A stretch of 64,000 bases of DNA from Xanthomonas sp. Leaf131 (GCF_001423495.1 NZ_LMOG01000012.1:175884-239883); one strand, 5' to 3'; shown: positions 47,437 through 57,967, counted from the stretch's first letter. Notes: a model not told the origin generated them from the sequence alone. Program-made: numbers and translations.

Positions 47437-47910
47437 TCAGAACGACACCTCAACCGCCTGCCGCGACCACAGCACCGACTGGTGACCGGTGGCCTGCTTC
47501 CAGGCCAGGCGGATCGCCTCGATATCGTTGCGCCGCTGCGGGGTGTCCTCGTGCAGGATCACCAGCACCTTGGTACCCAGCCGGTTCGGCTCCTTGGCGC
47601 CGCGAAACAGCCACTGCCCGTAGGCATCGAGCACGGTCAAGCCGTCCGGAAAGCGCGGGGTCACTTCCTTGTCCAGAAACGCGCGCCATTGGGTGTCGTC
47701 GATGGTGCGGGTCTGCGGGCGATCGGCCGGGCCGGTTTCCTCGCCCACGCCAAAGTACAGCTCGCTGCGCACCCAACCGCGGGCGGTCGCCGGCCGCGCC
47801 GCATCGCCTTGCAGACTGGCAGTGGGCGCGCCCGGCGCATCGCCGGGAGTGGTGGCGCAGGCAGACAACGCCAACACGGCGGCAAGCAGACACGACGGCA
47901 GCAACTTCAT
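47437..47910 (-). CDS. DUF3574-type lipoprotein
   Basis: The 157-residue protein has a lipoprotein signal peptide with the lipobox LSAC (Cys18) followed by ATTPGD, so it is lipid-anchored. The mature part (WVRSELYFGVG, FLDKEVTPRFPDGLTVLDAYGQW, TKVLVILHEDTPQ) matches the DUF3574 pattern as I know it. Function unknown. ATG at 47910 follows GGAGAAG. It is divergent from the TonB receptor gene that follows. Confidence 0.82.
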   Translation of the reverse strand: MKLLPSCLLAAVLALSACATTPGDAPGAPTASLQGDAARPATARGWVRSELYFGVGEETGPADRPQTRTIDDTQWRAFLDKEVTPRFPDGLTVLDAYGQWLFRGAKEPNRLGTKVLVILHEDTPQRRNDIEAIRLAWKQATGHQSVLWSRQAVEVSF

Positions 47911-48142
47911 TGACTTCTCCACAACGGGTATTTCCTCTACAACGGGTCTCAGGGCAGGCTCATGCAAGCCGGGCATCAGCTGATGCAGGCGTGCGCGCAC
48001 TGTGCCATCTCGCACGCGCCTGAACAACGCGATAATATCTCTCCATCCGGATGAATGTGGACGATCCGACCCCTTTGCGCCCCAGCCCGGCCGGATGCCG
48101 ACCGCGCGGCGCGTTCGCAGTTGCAGTTGCAGGAGAGAACGC

Positions 48143-50578
48143 ATGACCCGCCCCACCCTTTCGGTTATCGGCCTGGCCATCGCCGCCGTGTTGAGCGCCA
48201 ACGCGCAGGCCCAGCAGGCCGCCCCCGGCGCCACCACGCTGGACACCGTGATCGTCACCGGCACCCGCGCCAGCGACCGCACCGTGCTGGAATCGACCGT
48301 GCCGGTGGACGTGCTCACCGCCGAAGACATCCGCAAGGCCGGCGTGGTCAATGGCGAGTTGGGCAGCGCGCTGCAGGCGCTATTGCCCTCGTTCAATTTC
48401 CCGCGTCAGTCCAACTCCGGTGGCGCCGACCACATCCGCGCCGCACAGCTGCGTGGGCTCTCGCCCGATCAGGTGCTGGTGCTGGTCAACGGCAAGCGCC
48501 GCCACACCTCGGCGCTGGTCAATACCGACAGCAAGATCGGCAAGGGCACCACCCCGGTGGATTTCAATTCCATCCCGATCAACGCGATCAAACGCATCGA
48601 AGTGCTGCGCGACGGCGCCGGTGCGCAATACGGCTCGGACGCGATCGCCGGCGTCATCAACGTGATCCTGGACGACAACCCCGAGCGCGGCGAGCTGGAA
48701 GCCAGCTTCGGCGCCTACAACACCGATGTGGAGCCGATCAATCGCCGCGTCACCGACGGCCAGACCAGCTACGCCAGCGCCAAGGTCGGCAGCCTGCTCG
48801 GCGATGACGGCGGCTTTTTCAAGGTCGGCCTGGAACTGAAGAACCGCGAGGCCACCAACCGCGCCGGCTTCGATCAGATCCCGCCATTCGAAGAACAGAC
48901 CCCGGCCAATCTGGCGCTGGCCGGCCAGCGCAATTACGTGCTCGGCGACGGCGCCACCAAGGGCCTGAACGCCTGGCTCAACACCAAGATCCCTTTCAGC
49001 GCCAACGGCGAGTTCTACGCCTTCGGCACCTATAACCAGCGCGACACCGAAGGCGCCAACTACTTCCGTTATCCGGATGGCAGCGCCAACTGGCGCGAGA
49101 TCTACCCCAACGGCTATCGGCCGATTTCCGAGGGCGAGAATCGCGATCTGCAGATCGTGGCCGGCGCACGCGGACAATTGGGCAACTGGGACTACGACGC
49201 CAGCGTCAACTATGGCCGCAACGACTTCACCTACCGGTTGCGCAACTCGCTCAACGCCTCGCTCGGCCCCAACAGCACCACCCGTTTCAAGACCGGCGAT
49301 TTCGCGTTTGCGCAGACCGTGGCCAATCTGGATCTGACCCGCGTATTCGATGCGGCCGGTGCCACCCATACCTTCGGCACCGGTGCCGAATTCCGCCGCG
49401 AGCAGTACCGCACCCACGCCGGCGATCCGGCCAGCTATGCGGCCGGCCCGTTTACCGATCGCCCCACCGGCTCGCAGGCCGGCGGCGGGCTCACCCCGCA
49501 GGACGAAGCCGATCTGTCGCGTAATGTCGCCAGTGCCTACGCCAACGTCTCCAGCCAGTTCGGCGACAAGTTCTCCACCGACCTGGCCGGCCGCTACGAG
49601 CATTACCAGGATTTCGGCAGCCAATGGACCGGCAAGCTGGCCGCCCGTTATGCATTCGCCCCGGCGTTCGCGCTGCGTGGCGCCATCTCCAACAACGTGC
49701 GTGCGCCCTCGCTCAGCCAGATCGGTTATGAGGCCACGTCCACCGGCTACGACGCCGCCGGCCGCCTCACCCAGGGCCGCCTGCTGTCGGTCAACAACCC
49801 GATCGCACGCGCGCTCGGCGCCACCGATCTGAAGCCGGAAAAATCGCTCAACTACAGCCTGGGCTTCACCAGCAAACTGGGCGATCACTTCGACCTGTCG
49901 CTGGACTTCTTCCAGATCGACATCGACGATCGCATCGCGCTGTCCGAAGACATCACCGGCGACACGTTGACGGATTTTGTGCAGCAGAACTTCGGCGTCA
50001 CCGGCGTGCAGAGCGCCAGCTACTTCCTCAACGCCGCCGACACCCGCACCCGCGGCGCGGAGCTGGTCGGCAACTGGCGCCAGTACGCCTTCGGCGGTGA
50101 TTTACTGCTGACCGGCACTTACAGCTACGCCAAGACCGAATTGAAAAACGTCATCGGCACCCCGGCGCAGCTGCTCGCACTGGACCCGAACTACGTGCTG
50201 TTCGGCGTCGAAGAGAGCAACACGCTCACCGATGCTGCGCCACGCACGCGCGCGGCCCTGGCCGCGAACTGGAACAACGAGCACTGGAACCTGCAGACCC
50301 GCGTCAACCGCTATGGCAGCGCAACGCGCGTGTTCGATTTCGGCGGCGGCTTCGTGCCACGTCAGACCTACGGGGCGGAATGGCAACTGGATCTGGAAGC
50401 CGAATACCACCTGGGCACGCAGTGGACGCTGGCGATCGGCGGCCAGAACATCCTGGACAATTACTCGGACCGCTCCATCGACGACATCGCCTACTTCGGC
50501 AACCTGCCCTACGACGTGCTCTCGCCGATCGGCAGCAATGGTGCGTATTGGTATGGCCGGGTGCGGTATAGCTTCTGA
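48143..50578 (+). CDS. TonB-dependent receptor, substrate unknown
   Basis: The 811-residue outer-membrane protein has a signal peptide (1-24, ending AQAQ), a TonB box-like TLDTVIVTGTRAS, a plug (LGSALQALLPSFNFPRQSNSG through IEVLRDGAGAQYGSDAIAG), and a long barrel ending YWYGRVRYSF. This plug type (FPRQSNSGGADHIRAAQLRGL) is common in large Xanthomonas receptors of carbohydrate or other organic ligands. AGGAGAG lies before the ATG at 48143. No transporter or enzyme gene is adjacent, apart from the trehalose operon 275 bases on, so the substrate is open. Confidence 0.88.
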   Translation: MTRPTLSVIGLAIAAVLSANAQAQQAAPGATTLDTVIVTGTRASDRTVLESTVPVDVLTAEDIRKAGVVNGELGSALQALLPSFNFPRQSNSGGADHIRAAQLRGLSPDQVLVLVNGKRRHTSALVNTDSKIGKGTTPVDFNSIPINAIKRIEVLRDGAGAQYGSDAIAGVINVILDDNPERGELEASFGAYNTDVEPINRRVTDGQTSYASAKVGSLLGDDGGFFKVGLELKNREATNRAGFDQIPPFEEQTPANLALAGQRNYVLGDGATKGLNAWLNTKIPFSANGEFYAFGTYNQRDTEGANYFRYPDGSANWREIYPNGYRPISEGENRDLQIVAGARGQLGNWDYDASVNYGRNDFTYRLRNSLNASLGPNSTTRFKTGDFAFAQTVANLDLTRVFDAAGATHTFGTGAEFRREQYRTHAGDPASYAAGPFTDRPTGSQAGGGLTPQDEADLSRNVASAYANVSSQFGDKFSTDLAGRYEHYQDFGSQWTGKLAARYAFAPAFALRGAISNNVRAPSLSQIGYEATSTGYDAAGRLTQGRLLSVNNPIARALGATDLKPEKSLNYSLGFTSKLGDHFDLSLDFFQIDIDDRIALSEDITGDTLTDFVQQNFGVTGVQSASYFLNAADTRTRGAELVGNWRQYAFGGDLLLTGTYSYAKTELKNVIGTPAQLLALDPNYVLFGVEESNTLTDAAPRTRAALAANWNNEHWNLQTRVNRYGSATRVFDFGGGFVPRQTYGAEWQLDLEAEYHLGTQWTLAIGGQNILDNYSDRSIDDIAYFGNLPYDVLSPIGSNGAYWYGRVRYSF

Positions 50579-50644
50579 GCAACAACACAGACTTAAGCCA
50601 AAAACGCAGGCTGCAAGCCCCTTTCTCCTCGGGAGCGTGCTCTA

Positions 50645-50774
50645 GCCCCTCTCCTGCGGGAGAGGGGTTGGGGTGAGGGTACGGGCGAAGCCCTCGTGGC
50701 GTTCCACCTGCACGTGGCTTCGCTCGTACCCTCATCCGCCCCTGCGGGGCACCTTCTCCCGAGGGGAGAAGGAT
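50645..50774. repeat. Head-to-head REP-like pair
   Basis: Two REP-like halves face each other: CCCCTCTCCTGCGGGAGAGG with a GTGAGGGTACGGGCGAAGCC tail, and a mirrored GGCTTCGCTCGTACCCTCAT ending in CCTTCTCCCGAGGGGAGAAG. The tails pair with each other, giving a long imperfect stem. It lies in the spacer between the receptor and otsB and may protect the upstream mRNA end. Confidence 0.75.
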
Positions 50775-50853
50775 AGGCAGTCGTACGTGTCTGACCAGCA
50801 CTCCTCGGCATTGCATAACCTGAATCTCACGCCCGATTGCGCAGACTAGCGCG

Positions 50854-51612
50854 ATGGCAGACGTGCACTCCCCCCTTCCGTCGCCGCCATTGCTGGACGA
50901 TGCCTGCGCATTGTTTCTGGACGTGGACGGTACCCTTATCGACTTTGCCGACAGCCCCGAGGCTGTGCGGCTCTTGCCCGAGGTCCGCGAGGCCATCGGG
51001 CAATTAAGCGACCGGCTGCATGGTGCAGTTGCACTGGTCAGCGGACGACCGCTCTCGCAACTCGACGCCTTGTTCGCGCCCTTGCTGCTCCCAGCCGCCG
51101 GCCTGCACGGACATGAATTACGCAGCGACATCGCCGCACGCGCCGCGATGCCGCAAGACACCTCCGAGTGGTTGCACGGCTTGCACCAGCGCGCCGCCGC
51201 GCTCACGCATCAACACCCCGGTGTGCTGGTCGAAGATAAAGGCGTCAGCGTGGCGCTGCATTGGCGCGCGCAACCACTTGCAGGCCCCGACGTGCTCGCC
51301 TTCGCGCAGCAGGAAATCGCCCAGCTGTCCGGCTATCGCCTGCAACCGGGCGACCACGTGGTCGAATTCGTACCCGAAGGCAGCAACAAGGGCCTGGCGG
51401 TCGAACACCTGATGCAGCACGGCGCATTCGCCGGCCGCACGCCGGTATTCGTCGGCGACGATCTCACTGACGAATTCGGCTTCGAAGCAGCCAATCGCCT
51501 CGGCGGCTGGAGCGTGCTGGTCGGCGATCGCGTGCAGACCAGCGCGCACTTCCGCGTCGATGGCACTGCCGATGTGCATGCATGGCTGCAACGCAACGCG
51601 CGCACTGCCTGA
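50854..51612 (+). CDS. otsB: Trehalose-6-phosphate phosphatase
   Basis: The 252-residue HAD-family phosphatase has the nucleophile motif LFLDVDGTLIDFAD, motif II VALVSGRPLSQLD, the VEDKGVSVALHW segment and motif IV VFVGDDLTDEFGF. It removes phosphate from trehalose-6-phosphate made by OtsA. First gene of otsB-GH15-otsA; 47 bases precede the next gene. Confidence 0.94.
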   Translation: MADVHSPLPSPPLLDDACALFLDVDGTLIDFADSPEAVRLLPEVREAIGQLSDRLHGAVALVSGRPLSQLDALFAPLLLPAAGLHGHELRSDIAARAAMPQDTSEWLHGLHQRAAALTHQHPGVLVEDKGVSVALHWRAQPLAGPDVLAFAQQEIAQLSGYRLQPGDHVVEFVPEGSNKGLAVEHLMQHGAFAGRTPVFVGDDLTDEFGFEAANRLGGWSVLVGDRVQTSAHFRVDGTADVHAWLQRNARTA

Positions 51613-51659
51613 GCGCAGCGCGCCTTCTCTTTTCTCTTCAATAGGATCGTTCGCACTCC

Positions 51660-53438
51660 ATGACCGAGCCAAACCTGGATCTGGGCGTCATCGGCAATTG
51701 CAGCTTCGGCGCATTGGTCGATCGGCAGGCACGCGTGGTGTGGAGTTGCCTGCCGGCCTTCGATGGCGACCCGGCGTTCTGCTCGCTGCTGTCGCCCAAG
51801 GGCGACGGCGGCGACTTCGCCGTCGAGCTGGAGGACTTTGAAAGCAGCGAGCAACACTACCTGCCCAACACCGCCGTACTACGCACCGTGTTGCGCGACA
51901 GCCACGGCGGCGAAGTGGAAGTGATCGACTTCGCACCGCGCTGGCGCAATAACGGGCGTTTTTATCGGCCGGTGAGCATCATTCGGCAGATCCGTCCGCT
52001 GGCCGGCAACCCGCGCATCGTGGTGCGCGCACGCCCGTTGGCCGACTGGGGTGGCCGCACCCCGGAAACCACCTGGGGCAGCAATCACATCCGTTGGGTG
52101 CTGCCGGAATTCACCCTGCGCCTGACCACCGATGTGCCGGTGCGCTTCGTGCGTGATGGCTTGCCGTTCGTGCTCAGCCACCCGGTCAATCTGGTGCTGG
52201 GCGTGGACGAATCGCTGACCCGCTCGCTCACCGGCTACGTGCAGGAAGCGCAGGAGCGCACCGAAGAATATTGGCGCGAATGGGTGCGCTATCTGTCGAT
52301 TCCACTCGACTGGCAAGAGGCCGTGATCCGCAGCGCGATCACGCTCAAGTTGTGCCAATACGAAGACAGCGGCGCGATCATCGCGGCGATGACCACCTCG
52401 ATCCCGGAAGCGCCCAACACCCCGCGCAACTGGGATTACCGCTATTGCTGGCTGCGCGACGCCGCGTTCGTGGTGCGTGCGCTCAATCGGCTGGGTGCCA
52501 CGCGCACGATGGAGCAGTTCATCGGCTACATCTTCAATATCGCCACCAGCGACGGCACCTTGCAGCCGCTGTACGGCATCGGTTTCGAATCGCAGCTGGA
52601 AGAGCACGAAGTCGACACCATGGATGGCTACCGCGGCATGGGCCCGGTGCGGCGCGGCAACCTGGCCTGGATCCAGAAACAGCACGATGTCTACGGCAGC
52701 GTGGTGTTGGCCTCCACCCAGCTGTTCTTCGATCTGCGCTTGAAGGATCAAGGCGATGCCGACACCTTCCGTCGCCTGGAGCCGCTGGGCGAGCGCGCAT
52801 TCGCGCTGCACAACGTGCCCGATGCCGGCCTGTGGGAATTCCGCGGTCGCGCCGAAGTCCACACCTACACCGCTGCGATGTGCTGGGCGGCCTGCGATCG
52901 CCTCTCAAAGATCGCCGATAGCCTCGTGCTACCAGAGCGCAGCGTGTACTGGCGCGAGCGCGCCGACAGCATTCGCGAGCGCGTGTTGAATGAGGCATGG
53001 AGCGAAGAACGCGGCCATTTCACCGACACGCTGGGCGGTCATCGGCTGGATGCATCGCTGTTGTTGCTGGCCGATATCGGCATCGTGGCCAACGACGACA
53101 GCCGCTTCGTACGCACCGTCGAAGCCGTCGGCCGCGTGCTCAAGCATGGCGATGCGCTGTATCGCTACATCGCACCGGATGACTTCGGTGCGCCGGAAAC
53201 CAGCTTCACCATCTGCACGTTCTGGTACATCGACGCGCTGGCCGCGATCGGTCGCAAGGACGAAGCGCGTGAATTGTTCGAGCGCATCCTCTCGCGCCGC
53301 AATCACCTCGGCTTGCTGTCCGAGGATCTATCGTTCGAAGACGGCGAAGCCTGGGGGAATTTCCCCCAGACCTATTCGCATGTGGGTTTGATCATTGCGG
53401 CGATGCGCTTGTCGCGGAGCTGGCAGGAGGCGTTATGA
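51660..53438 (+). CDS. Glycoside hydrolase family 15 protein (glucoamylase/trehalase-like)
   Basis: The 592-residue protein has the GH15 layout: an N-terminal beta-sandwich (about 1-210) and an (alpha/alpha)6 barrel with the signature RNWDYRYCWLRDAAF near 259-273. Substrate loops follow (DGYRGMGPVRRGNLAW), and a C-terminal GLLSEDLSFEDGEAWGNFPQTYSH segment holds the likely catalytic Glu. It has no signal peptide, so it is cytosolic. Sandwiched between otsB and otsA and overlapping otsA by ATGA, it is likely a trehalase or a related alpha-glucosidase that controls trehalose, though maltooligosaccharides are possible substrates. Confidence 0.92.
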   Translation: MTEPNLDLGVIGNCSFGALVDRQARVVWSCLPAFDGDPAFCSLLSPKGDGGDFAVELEDFESSEQHYLPNTAVLRTVLRDSHGGEVEVIDFAPRWRNNGRFYRPVSIIRQIRPLAGNPRIVVRARPLADWGGRTPETTWGSNHIRWVLPEFTLRLTTDVPVRFVRDGLPFVLSHPVNLVLGVDESLTRSLTGYVQEAQERTEEYWREWVRYLSIPLDWQEAVIRSAITLKLCQYEDSGAIIAAMTTSIPEAPNTPRNWDYRYCWLRDAAFVVRALNRLGATRTMEQFIGYIFNIATSDGTLQPLYGIGFESQLEEHEVDTMDGYRGMGPVRRGNLAWIQKQHDVYGSVVLASTQLFFDLRLKDQGDADTFRRLEPLGERAFALHNVPDAGLWEFRGRAEVHTYTAAMCWAACDRLSKIADSLVLPERSVYWRERADSIRERVLNEAWSEERGHFTDTLGGHRLDASLLLLADIGIVANDDSRFVRTVEAVGRVLKHGDALYRYIAPDDFGAPETSFTICTFWYIDALAAIGRKDEARELFERILSRRNHLGLLSEDLSFEDGEAWGNFPQTYSHVGLIIAAMRLSRSWQEAL

Positions 53439-54802
53439 GTCGTTTGGTGGTGGTATCCAACCGCGTTGCTGTGCCCGGCGAAAACCGTGCCGGCGGCCTG
53501 GCGGTTGGCTTGTTGGCGGCGCTCAAGGAGCGCGGCGGGGTGTGGTTCGGCTGGAGCGGCAAGACCGTGCGCGGCGACAGCGGCGGCATGCACGAACAGA
53601 CCGAGGGCGACATCAAGTTCGTCACCATGGACCTCAACAAGCGCGACATCGATTCGTACTACAACGGTTTCGCCAATCGCACGCTGTGGCCGCTGCTGCA
53701 CTTCCGGCTGGACCTGGTCGATTACGACCGCGCCACCCGCGAAGGCTATATGCGCGTCAATCGCTTGTTCGCCGAAAAGCTGGCGCCGTTGCTCAAAGAC
53801 AGCGACACGCTGTGGATCCACGATTACCACATGATTCCGCTCGGCGCGATGCTGCGCGAGCTGGGTGTGGGCTGCAAGATGGGCTTCTTCCTGCACGTGC
53901 CGATGCCCTCGGCGGACCTGATGCAGGCGATGCCCGATCACGCACGCTTGTTCAGTACGTTCTATGCGTATGACCTGGTCGGCTTTCAGACCCAGCGCGA
54001 TGCCGAACGCTTCAAGGCCTACGTGCGTCTGTTCGGTGGCGGGCGCATTCTCGAAGGCGATATCGTCGAAGGCCCGGGCGGGCGTCGTTTCAGTGCCGCC
54101 TCGTTCCCGATCGGCATCGATACCGAGTTGATCGCCAATCAGGCAAAAGCCTCAGTCGGCAAGCAGGCAGTGCGCGATCTGCGCGAGAGCCTGCGTGGCA
54201 GGCAGCTGGCGATCGGCGTGGACCGCCTGGATTATTCCAAGGGCCTGCCCGAGCGCTTCCAGGGATTCGAGCGCTATCTGGAGCGCTATCCGGAGCAATC
54301 CGGCAGCCTGACCTATCTGCAGATCGCGCCGGTGTCGCGTGGCGACGTCAACGAGTATCGCCAGCTGCGTGGGCAGCTGGAGCAGATCGCCGGCCATATC
54401 AACGGCGGCCATGCAGAGCCGGATTGGACACCGCTGCGCTACGTCAATCAAAACTTCAGTCATGCCACGTTGACCGGTTTTTATCGGGCCGCGTCGGTGG
54501 GGTTGGTCACGCCGTTGCGCGATGGCATGAATCTGGTCGCCAAGGAATTCGTGGCGGCGCAGGATCCGGAAAATCCGGGCGTGCTGGTGCTGTCGCTGTT
54601 GGCCGGTGCGGCCGATGAGATGAAAGAGGCGCTATTGGTCAATCCACACGATCTAGATGGTGTGGCCGATGCGATCGCCACCGCGGCGAGCATGCCCTTG
54701 GCCACGCGTATCGAGCGCTGGCGCGCGATGATGGATCACCTGCGCAAGAACAATATCAATCACTGGCGTCAGCGCTACCTGCAGGCCCTGGCCGATATTT
54801 AA
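53435..54802 (+). CDS. otsA: Trehalose-6-phosphate synthase
   Basis: The 455-residue GT20 enzyme makes trehalose-6-phosphate from UDP-glucose and glucose-6-phosphate. Visible motifs: the glucose-6-phosphate loop [46 protein letters not shown] (Arg/Lys binding UDP) and [22 protein letters not shown] lies before the ATG, within the GH15 end. It should act in osmotic and desiccation tolerance. Confidence 0.96.
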   Translation: MSRLVVVSNRVAVPGENRAGGLAVGLLAALKERGGVWFGWSGKTVRGDSGGMHEQTEGDIKFVTMDLNKRDIDSYYNGFANRTLWPLLHFRLDLVDYDRATREGYMRVNRLFAEKLAPLLKDSDTLWIHDYHMIPLGAMLRELGVGCKMGFFLHVPMPSADLMQAMPDHARLFSTFYAYDLVGFQTQRDAERFKAYVRLFGGGRILEGDIVEGPGGRRFSAASFPIGIDTELIANQAKASVGKQAVRDLRESLRGRQLAIGVDRLDYSKGLPERFQGFERYLERYPEQSGSLTYLQIAPVSRGDVNEYRQLRGQLEQIAGHINGGHAEPDWTPLRYVNQNFSHATLTGFYRAASVGLVTPLRDGMNLVAKEFVAAQDPENPGVLVLSLLAGAADEMKEALLVNPHDLDGVADAIATAASMPLATRIERWRAMMDHLRKNNINHWRQRYLQALADI

Positions 54803-55423
54803 GGCGGATGCTGCCAGGTGGGTTCGCGCTGCTGCACGCCACTGCGATGAACCCGTACCGGCGCCGGCTTCCTGGCAACGCCTGCCACCGCGCCAAACAC
54901 GCGCTGCGCTCGAACACTGCGCTCCCCTTCTCCCATCGGGAGAAGGTGCCCGAAGGGCGGATGAGGGTACGTCTGCCCGCACACGTGGAAAATGCGCCAA
55001 GTGGAAAATCCGGGCTGACACGAATCTCCATTCCAGAATGCCGAATCCCCGACTCGCCGATCGAGTCAATAGCAAAATAGAGCTATAGCAGGATCATGCA
55101 TTCGTCGCCTCACACGAATGCCATCAAGACCGTCTGGCACCAACAGCAACCCCATTCCTTACCGATTTGAGCAATTTCAGCACTCATCCGCACAGGTTGG
55201 AACGCTGGTTCTCATTCCGTCACGGACACGAGCGTCGTTGAGGTCTAAAATATTCACATGATTAGCGCTGAGGACCCTGGGAGGGGCTGCGCGTTCATAT
55301 CCTGACGTGCCTGTTTAGGACGTTCTTATTTAGATCCGGGCCGCCCGTTGCCAGCCTGTGATCTTTCTCCCTCCACGACTCGCCACCGCCTGCCGGTGCC
55401 TGGGTCCATCCTGACATCTCAAA
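54803..55423. other. Intergenic region upstream of gcd
   Basis: This 621-base gap carries one REP-like element (54923-54972) and an AT-richer stretch near 55070-55270 that may hold the gcd promoter. I see no gene. Confidence 0.6.
54923..54972. repeat. REP-like palindromic element
   Basis: Hairpin CCCCTTCTCCCATCGGGAGAAGG followed by GCCCGAAGGGC and a GGATGAGGGTACG tail, the same family as at 28197 and 50645. Confidence 0.72.
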
Positions 55424-57901
55424 ATGACTGATCAATCCTCAAAACGTGGGCTAGGCACCTGGTTGCTGGTGGCCTATGCGGTGGTGATCGCCGTGCTCGG
55501 TGCGGTGCTCGCCTACGAAGGTGGCCGCCTGGTCGCCGTCGGCGGCTCCTGGTACTACCTGTTGGCAGGCATCGGCCTGTTCCTGGCTGGCGTATTGCTG
55601 GCGCTGGGCAAGCGCGCCGGCCTGTGGCTGTTTGGCGCCACGCTGGCGGCCACCATCGCCTGGGCGCTGTGGGAAGTGGGCCTGGATGGCTGGGGCCTGG
55701 TCCCGCGTCTGGCCATGATGTCGGTGCTGGGCCTAGTGCTGCTGCCGTTCTGGGGCGTGGCGCGTCGGCGCATGCAGCCGCTGTCGGGTGTTGGCTATGT
55801 GCTGGTGACCGGCGTGCTGCCGATCCTGGGCGCGGCGCTGATCCTGTGGCCGTTGCTGGTACCGCGCAATGTGGAACTGGCCGATGCCGCCAAGCTGCCG
55901 GCCGAGAACGCAACGCCGTTCAGCCGTGCCATCGTGCCCAGCCCGGACGGCAACGTCGCGGCCAACCACGACGCCAGCAACTGGACCTCCTACGCCGGCT
56001 CCAACCTGTCCAACCATTACACTCCGGGCGCACAGATCACCCCGGAAAACGCCAAGCAACTCAAGGTGGCGTGGGAATTCCACACCGGTGATCTGAAGCC
56101 GGCCGGCTCCAAGCTGGGCTACGCCTTCCAGAACACCCCGCTCAAGGTCGGCGACCTGCTCTATATCTGCACCCCGACCCAGAAGGTGATCGCGGTGGAA
56201 GCGGCCAACGGCAAGGAGCGCTGGCGCTTCGACCCGCAGACCAACCCGAAGGCGATGGCCGGCGTTGCCGCCACCACCTGCCGTGGCGTGTCGTACTACC
56301 AGGCGCCGGAAGGCACTGCCGAGTGCCCGACCCGGATCTTCTGGCCGATGGTCGATGGCCGCCTCGGCGCGCTGGACGCGCAGACAGGCAAGCTGTGCAC
56401 CAGCTTCGGTAACAACGGTTATGTCGATCTCAATGCCGGCACCGGCAACACCAAGCCGGGCTTCGTCGGCCCGACTTCGCCGCCAGTGGTGATGCGCGGT
56501 GTGGTGATCCAGCCCACCGGCCAGGTGCGCGACGGCCAGGAAGGCGATGCGCCCTCGGGCGTGGTGCGTGGCTTCGATGCGCTCACCGGCCAGCTGCGCT
56601 GGGCCTGGGACCTGGGCAACCCGGCGATCACCGCCGAGCCGCCGGCCGGGCAGACCTACACCCGCTCGACCCCGAACGTGTGGTCGCTGATGTCCGCCGA
56701 CGACGAGCTGGGCCTGGTCTATCTGCCCACCGGCAATGCCTCGGGCGATTTCTTCGGCAAGGGCCGCACCCCGCAGGATGAGGAATACACCGCTTCGCTG
56801 GTTGCCGTGGACGCGGCCACCGGCAAGGAGCGTTGGCACTTCCGCACCGTCAACCACGACCTGTGGGATTACGACATCGGCCCGCAGCCCAACCTGGTCG
56901 ACTGGCCGGTCGCCGGCGGCGGCACCCGTCCTGCGGTGATCCAGGCCACCAAGTCCGGCCAGGTGTTCGTGCTGGATCGCGCCACCGGCGAGCCGATCAT
57001 GCCGGTCAAGCAGATCGCCGTACCGCAAGGTACCGATCACGGCGACTTTACCGCGGCCACCCAGCCGATCTCGCCGGGCATGCCCAACACCGTGGGCGCA
57101 CCGAGCCGCGAGGTCGAAACCATCATCGAATCCGATGCCTGGGGCATGACTCCGTTCGACCAACTGGCTTGCCGTATCCAGTTCAAGCAGCTGCGCTACG
57201 AAGGCATGTTCACCCCGCCCACGCTGCAAGGCTCGCTGGCGTTCACCGGCAACCATGGCGGCATCAACTGGGGCGGCGTCTCGGTCGATCTGCAGCGCGG
57301 CATCATGGTGATGAACAGCAATCGCCTGCCGTACACCTTGCAGGTCTACACCCGCGAGAAAATGGACGAGCTGGGCGTGGTCTCGGTGTTCGACGGCAAG
57401 AGCAAGACGCCCGGCTACATGGCGCAGAAGGGTCTGGCCTACGGCGCCCGCAAGGAGCCGTGGATGTCGCCGCTCAACACCCCGTGCGTGGCACCGCCGT
57501 GGGGCTACATCTCCGGTGTGGATCTGCGCACCCAGCAAGTGATCTGGCGGCGTCCGCTGGGCACCGGTTACGACCAGGGCCCGATGGGCATCCCGTCCAA
57601 GACCAAGTTCGAGATCGGCACGCCCAACAACAGCGGCTCGCTGGCCACCGCCGGCGGCGTGACCTTCATCGGCGCGACCCTGGACGACTTCATGCGCGGC
57701 TTCGACACCCGCACCGGCAAGCAGGTTTGGGAGACCCGCGTGCCGGCCGGCCCGCAGGCCGCTCCGTTGAGCTACACCATCGACGGCAAGCAGTACATCG
57801 TGGCCGCGGTGGGTGGACACGACCGCATGGAAACCAAGTCGGGCGACAGCGTGATCGCCTGGGCGCTGCCCGACGATGCGCAGGCCACGCCGGCGAAGTA
57901 A
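55424..57901 (+). CDS. gcd: Membrane-bound PQQ-dependent glucose dehydrogenase
   Basis: The 825-residue protein has five N-terminal membrane helices (about residues 10-145) and a periplasmic eight-bladed PQQ propeller. Propeller motifs include NWTSYAGSNLSNHYTPGAQI, GKERWRFDPQTNP, VNHDLWDYDIGPQPNLVDWP and GNHGGINWGGVSVD. Length is typical of the glucose/quinate/shikimate membrane dehydrogenase family. It oxidises sugars at the outer face of the inner membrane and passes electrons to ubiquinone; glucose is the likeliest substrate. PQQ synthesis genes are not in the window. A terminator follows the stop. Confidence 0.92.
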   Translation: MTDQSSKRGLGTWLLVAYAVVIAVLGAVLAYEGGRLVAVGGSWYYLLAGIGLFLAGVLLALGKRAGLWLFGATLAATIAWALWEVGLDGWGLVPRLAMMSVLGLVLLPFWGVARRRMQPLSGVGYVLVTGVLPILGAALILWPLLVPRNVELADAAKLPAENATPFSRAIVPSPDGNVAANHDASNWTSYAGSNLSNHYTPGAQITPENAKQLKVAWEFHTGDLKPAGSKLGYAFQNTPLKVGDLLYICTPTQKVIAVEAANGKERWRFDPQTNPKAMAGVAATTCRGVSYYQAPEGTAECPTRIFWPMVDGRLGALDAQTGKLCTSFGNNGYVDLNAGTGNTKPGFVGPTSPPVVMRGVVIQPTGQVRDGQEGDAPSGVVRGFDALTGQLRWAWDLGNPAITAEPPAGQTYTRSTPNVWSLMSADDELGLVYLPTGNASGDFFGKGRTPQDEEYTASLVAVDAATGKERWHFRTVNHDLWDYDIGPQPNLVDWPVAGGGTRPAVIQATKSGQVFVLDRATGEPIMPVKQIAVPQGTDHGDFTAATQPISPGMPNTVGAPSREVETIIESDAWGMTPFDQLACRIQFKQLRYEGMFTPPTLQGSLAFTGNHGGINWGGVSVDLQRGIMVMNSNRLPYTLQVYTREKMDELGVVSVFDGKSKTPGYMAQKGLAYGARKEPWMSPLNTPCVAPPWGYISGVDLRTQQVIWRRPLGTGYDQGPMGIPSKTKFEIGTPNNSGSLATAGGVTFIGATLDDFMRGFDTRTGKQVWETRVPAGPQAAPLSYTIDGKQYIVAAVGGHDRMETKSGDSVIAWALPDDAQATPAK

Positions 57902-57936
57902 GCGGCCGGCACTGGGTTAGTTGGCGCAGCAGATCG

Positions 57937-57967
57937 AACCGACCGTCGCGAGACGGTCGGTTTTTTT
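57937..57967 (+). terminator. gcd: Rho-independent terminator after gcd
   Basis: A perfect 11-bp stem AACCGACCGTC / GACGGTCGGTT with a GCGA tetraloop is followed by a run of seven T residues, 36 bases after the stop codon. Confidence 0.93.
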
